NCBI RefSeq assembly: GCF_900114095.1
Contig: NZ_FORV01000001.1
Location: 62,001 to 126,000 of the forward strand
DNA length: 64,000 nucleotides
DNA from: Sphingomonas sp. NFR04
Lineage (GTDB): Bacteria > Pseudomonadota > Alphaproteobacteria > Sphingomonadales > Sphingomonadaceae
Direction: 5' to 3'
Both the position numbers and the translations under genes were made by a program. The notes under the pieces are model-generated. The model was not told the DNA's origin and made no database searches. It was given only the letters and a program-made list of their open reading frames with translations. Of this stretch, positions 59,062 through 64,000 are shown one piece after another; position 1 is the stretch's first letter, and every line of letters starts with the position of its first letter.

Positions 59062-59568
59062 ATGGAACCAGGCACCCACGCCCGCCATATGCGAAACAAC
59101 CCCACGGATGCCGAACTGGCGCTGTGGCAGGCATTGAGCGCGCGGAAAGTCGGCGGGGTGCGGTTCAACCGACAGGTGAAGGTCCCGCCCTATGTTTGTG
59201 ACTTCGTGGCGCGAAGTTTGAAGCTGGTCGTCGAGGTCGATGGCGGGCAACATGCAGTGAACGCCGCAGAGGACGCGCGACGGACGCGATATCTAGAAGC
59301 GAAAGGGTATCGCGTGGTGCGGTTCTGGAACAACGACGTGCTCGGCAATTTGGACGGCGTGGTTGCCGAGATCGAGCGGGTGATCGCCGCGATGGCGCAG
59401 GCGCGGCCATCGCGACAGCCAGTACCAAGCGGCGAACTCCCCTCCCCCAACCCCTCCCGCATGCGGGAGGGGAGCGATGGAGCCGAAGCGTCGCGGCCTG
59501 CGCACCCCTTCCGCTTGCGGGAGGGGTCGGGGGAGGGGCTGAGCAAGCCCCCCCGGGGAAGCCAATAA
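59062..59568 (+). CDS. DUF559 endonuclease-like protein bounded by palindromic repeats
   Basis: A 168-residue protein. The conserved core (about 10-112) has RNNPTDAELALWQALSARKV, then a PD-(D/E)XK/Vsr-like site: D47 (VCDFVA), E58 and D60 (VVEVDGGQH), H64, and GYRVVRFWNNDVL. Such folds cut or bind DNA, but no activity is established for this family. The last 40 or so residues (SPNPSRMREG...HPFRLREGSGEG) are translated repeat sequence and probably unfolded. The ribosome site comes from the upstream repeat. Its stop overlaps the dnaG ATG (TAATG). It interrupts the usual yqeY-dnaG neighbourhood. Confidence 0.88.
   Translation: MEPGTHARHMRNNPTDAELALWQALSARKVGGVRFNRQVKVPPYVCDFVARSLKLVVEVDGGQHAVNAAEDARRTRYLEAKGYRVVRFWNNDVLGNLDGVVAEIERVIAAMAQARPSRQPVPSGELPSPNPSRMREGSDGAEASRPAHPFRLREGSGEGLSKPPRGSQ
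59437..59540. repeat. Two repeat half-units at the 3' end of the DUF559 gene
   Basis: An inverted half-unit (59437-59474: CTCCCCTCCCCCAACCCC then hairpin CTCCCGCATGCGGGAG) and a direct one (59503-59538: CCGCTTGCGG hairpin then GGGGTCGGGGGAGGGG) are separated by 28 bp. They are coding for the C-terminal tail of the DUF559 protein. With the 5' half-unit they place the gene between inverted copies. Confidence 0.87.
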
Positions 59569-61463
59569 TGTCCCTCACCCCCGCCTTCCTCGACGAGCTC
59601 CGCGCCCGCACCACGCTGTCCACCCTCATTGCCAAGTCGGTGAAGCTCCAGCGCGCGGGCAAGGAGTTTCGCGCCTGCTGCCCGTTCCACAACGAGAAGA
59701 CGCCCAGCTTCTACGTCAACGACGACAAGGGCTTCTACCATTGCTTCGGCTGTGGCGCGCATGGCGATGCCATCCGCTGGATGACCGACCAGCGCGGCCT
59801 GCCCTTCATCGATGCGGTGAAGGAACTCGCCCAGACCGCTGGGCTCGACATGCCCGAGCAGGACCGCCGCGCCGCAGAGAAGGCCGAGCGCGCCAAGGGC
59901 CTGCACGAGCTGATGGGCGACGCCGCGACCTGGTTCACCGAGCGGCTGAACGGCATCGAAGGTGCCGAGGCACGCGCCGTGCTCCAGCGCCGCGGCATCA
60001 CCCCCGAGATCGCCCGCAGCTTCGGCCTCGGCTTCGCCCCCGATTCGCGCGGCAAGCTCAAGGAGGCGCTGAAGGCGTATGGCGATCCGATGCTGGTCGA
60101 ATCCGGCATGCTGATCGCGGTCGAAGGCAAGGAACCGTACGACCGCTTCCGCGGCCGGCTGATGATCCCGATCCGCGACGTGCGCGGGCGGACGATCGCA
60201 TTCGGCGGCCGCATCATCGGCGAGGGCGAGCCCAAATATCTCAACTCCCCCGAGACCCCGCTCTTCGACAAGGGCCGTACGCTCTACAATCTCGATCGCG
60301 CCCAGGCCGCCGCGCGCAAGGCCGATCGGGTGATCGCGGTCGAAGGCTATATGGACGTGATCGCGCTCGCCCAGGCCGGGTTCGGCGAGGTGGTCGCCCC
60401 GCTCGGCACCGCGCTGACCGAGCACCAGCTCGAGCGGCTGTGGCGGCTGTCGGAAGTCCCCCTGCTCTGCTTCGACGGCGACAGCGCCGGACAGAAGGCC
60501 GCCCTGCGCGCTGCGCACCGCGCACTGCCGATGCTCGCGCCGGGCCGCAGCCTCGCCTTCGTCACCCTGCCCCAGGGCCTCGACCCGGACGATCTCGTCC
60601 GCGCGCAGGGGCCCGCCGCGTTCGAGGCGCTGCTCGCCAGACCCGAGCCGCTGGTCGATCGCCTCTGGGCCAGCGAAGTCGCCGCCGGTCCGCTCGATAC
60701 GCCGGAGCAGCGCGCAGGCCTCAAGCGCCGCCTCACCGAGCTTGCAGAGCAGATTCAAGATCCGAACGTAAAGCACGAATATCTCTCGGAATTTCGTGCG
60801 CGGACCGACCAGCAGTTCGGCCGGGGGCCCCGGGAGTTCCGCAAGGACCAGCGCGGCCCCGCCCCTGCCCGCCAACAGCAGCGCGGCACCCGCAACGCCC
60901 GCGGCGGCTGGCAGCCGCCCGAGCCGCCGCCCTCGCATTTGATCAAGGGCGTGCATGCCAGCGGGCTCGATCCCATCTTGGCACGCGCGGTGCTTGCCGG
61001 GCTGATCCGCCACCCGGCCGAGATCGCCCGGCATATGGAGATACTGGGGAGTTTGCGTAGTGCATCGGGGGCGCTGGGCCGGCTATTCGAAGCCGTTGTC
61101 GAGGTCGCCCTTACCAATCCGGCGTCTCGTCAACTTGATAGCGAGGATTTCCTCACCATATTGGCTCGGTCCGGTTTCGATTCAGTGGCAAGCGAGTTGC
61201 TCCGTGCAGACACGCTCCCCTTCTCCTTCACGCGGCCCGCAGCCGACGTGGCGAAGGCGCGCGAAGATCTGGGCGAGGCGATCGCGGTGATGGCGGCGCA
61301 GCCCGCCGTCGATGTGGCTCTCGCCGAGGCGACCGCTGCGCTGATGCGCGACGGCACCGAGGAAGCGTTCGCCCGCCAGGTGGCGCTTTCGCGGCAGCGG
61401 CAGGAGCTTCAGGATCGGCTTGCCAATCTGATGCTTGCGGAAGACGGCGTTTTTGAGGAATAG
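59568..61463 (+). CDS. dnaG: DNA primase DnaG
   Basis: Makes RNA primers for replication; 631 residues. The N-terminal CHC2 zinc ribbon uses C38, H41, C59 and C62 (CCPFHNEKTPSFYV, HCFGCG). The catalytic Toprim domain has VIAVEGYMDVIALAQAG and LLCFDGDSAGQKAALRA. The C-terminal helicase-binding domain is diverged and preceded by a Pro/Gln/Arg-rich linker (about 415-455). The ATG overlaps the DUF559 stop; rpoD follows after 42 bp. Confidence 0.96.
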   Translation: MSLTPAFLDELRARTTLSTLIAKSVKLQRAGKEFRACCPFHNEKTPSFYVNDDKGFYHCFGCGAHGDAIRWMTDQRGLPFIDAVKELAQTAGLDMPEQDRRAAEKAERAKGLHELMGDAATWFTERLNGIEGAEARAVLQRRGITPEIARSFGLGFAPDSRGKLKEALKAYGDPMLVESGMLIAVEGKEPYDRFRGRLMIPIRDVRGRTIAFGGRIIGEGEPKYLNSPETPLFDKGRTLYNLDRAQAAARKADRVIAVEGYMDVIALAQAGFGEVVAPLGTALTEHQLERLWRLSEVPLLCFDGDSAGQKAALRAAHRALPMLAPGRSLAFVTLPQGLDPDDLVRAQGPAAFEALLARPEPLVDRLWASEVAAGPLDTPEQRAGLKRRLTELAEQIQDPNVKHEYLSEFRARTDQQFGRGPREFRKDQRGPAPARQQQRGTRNARGGWQPPEPPPSHLIKGVHASGLDPILARAVLAGLIRHPAEIARHMEILGSLRSASGALGRLFEAVVEVALTNPASRQLDSEDFLTILARSGFDSVASELLRADTLPFSFTRPAADVAKAREDLGEAIAVMAAQPAVDVALAEATAALMRDGTEEAFARQVALSRQRQELQDRLANLMLAEDGVFEE

Positions 61464-61505
61464 AGGCGGTGTAAAATTGCCGCCATCTGAGTTTCGAGGG
61501 ATTTG

Positions 61506-63533
<2,028 letters not shown>

Positions 63534-63557
63534 GCGCATCCGCCACGAACAAGGACA

Positions 63558-63588
63558 ACGGCCTCGGGTACCCCCCCGGGGCCGTTTT
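63558..63588 (+). terminator. Rho-independent terminator after rpoD
   Basis: Stem ACGGCCTCGGG / CCCGGGGCCGT (11 bp with one G-T pair) is followed by TTTT, 24 bp past the rpoD stop. Confidence 0.9.
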
Positions 63589-63737
63589 CATTTGGGACAA
63601 GGATGCGTGGGAGCCGGAATCCTGTCTTTCAAGATTAATTTTGGCGTAACCATCTTTCTATGCGCTTCGGTATGGTCGCTATGCGATCCCATCCGGACCG
63701 GCCGATGGCGGGCGGTATTGTCCAGATGAGGAAGGTC

Positions 63738-64000
63738 ATGCTCTTGGATACCGCACCGATGGAGCATTTATCGGGCGCTTGGGGCCCGATGGGCGCTTTG
63801 GCGGGCACCGACGGCAGCGCCCGGCACCCGCATCTGCGTGCGCTCCGCACCGCCGCCCTGCCTCGTCGTGACCTGGCGGACGCGGTCCACCACATCGCGC
63901 GCCTTCATGGCCGCCATCCGGGCCTGATCGATTACGCCGCCGGCCATGCCCGACGCCCGATCGAATGCGAGTGGCTGGAAGCCGCCGCCGACGCCTTCGT
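63738..64000 (+). CDS. Unrecognised protein, N-terminal 87 residues (cut by window edge)
   Basis: An open frame runs to the end of the window. It begins MLLDTAPMEHLSGAWGPMGA and continues with a helical region rich in Arg, His and Ala (RTAALPRRDLADAVHHIARL, IECEWLEAAADAF). The ATG at 63738 has a strong AGGAAGG ribosome site. In-frame ATGs at 63726, 63681, 63672 and 63660 are less likely. No stop in the frame and normal codon use support a real gene. I do not recognise the family, and no domain can be assigned from this fragment. Confidence 0.7.
   Translation, partial: MLLDTAPMEHLSGAWGPMGALAGTDGSARHPHLRALRTAALPRRDLADAVHHIARLHGRHPGLIDYAAGHARRPIECEWLEAAADAF

Overview
The window is a gene-dense, high-GC stretch of an alphaproteobacterial chromosome, most likely from the Sphingomonadales (Sphingomonas-like). 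The evidence is the dusB-ntrB-ntrC operon, the fused ispDF gene, cckA, an EL222-type LOV-HTH regulator, the yqeY-dnaG-rpoD block and many short G/C-rich palindromic repeats. I see no rRNA, CRISPR array, prophage or classical insertion sequence. One tRNA gene, tRNA-Arg(ACG), is present. No gene-free stretch reaches 300 bp; the longest are 53162-53454 (293 bp), 2738-3016 and 27781-28049, and each holds a palindromic repeat. || Layout. 1-2737: nitrogen regulation and tRNA modification (ntrC cut by the window edge, ntrB, dusB). 3017-6864: isoprenoid synthesis (ispDF), pncC, a Coq10/RatA-like START protein, lipA and a beta-carbonic anhydrase. 7038-14646: ppk2, D-lactate dehydrogenase, aspS, RNase D, an I78-like lipoprotein, a class I photolyase and a lipid kinase. 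14798-20326: valS, a stand-alone receiver and the cell-cycle kinase cckA. 20401-27780: a DUF2062 protein, smpB, dapA, a lytic transglycosylase, greB, acylphosphatase, a secreted unknown and ettA. 28050-29804: an M28 peptidase and a small lipoprotein. 29862-36634: a probable blue-light/UV-response cluster (LOV-LuxR regulator, folE, renalase-like flavoprotein, DUF3429 membrane protein, Fe-S (6-4)-type photolyase, DCC protein, AarF/UbiB kinase, short-chain dehydrogenase). 36765-43885: a DUF481 outer-membrane protein, a succinyl-arginine catabolic operon (M20 hydrolase, astA, astB), tRNA-Arg, small envelope proteins and rsmB. 44020-53161: a GGDEF sensor, guaB, a CitE-like lyase, an SPFH/NfeD pair, a DUF885 peptidase, a rhomboid protease and greA. 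53455-63533: carB-rraB-carA, and divergently yqeY, a DUF559 nuclease-like gene, dnaG and rpoD. The window ends inside an unrecognised gene. || The most unusual signal is a set of 90-170 bp palindromic elements. Several share one plan: a terminal hairpin, then GGGGTTGGGG(G)TGGG, a variable core, and the same block inverted. One copy lies in frame inside carA and adds about 41 codons. The same type of half-unit flanks, and is partly translated as, the DUF559 gene inserted between yqeY and dnaG. This suggests, without proving, that a DUF559 PD-(D/E)XK-like protein is linked to the spread of this repeat family, as RAYT transposases are linked to REP elements. The second notable system is the LOV/photolyase cluster.
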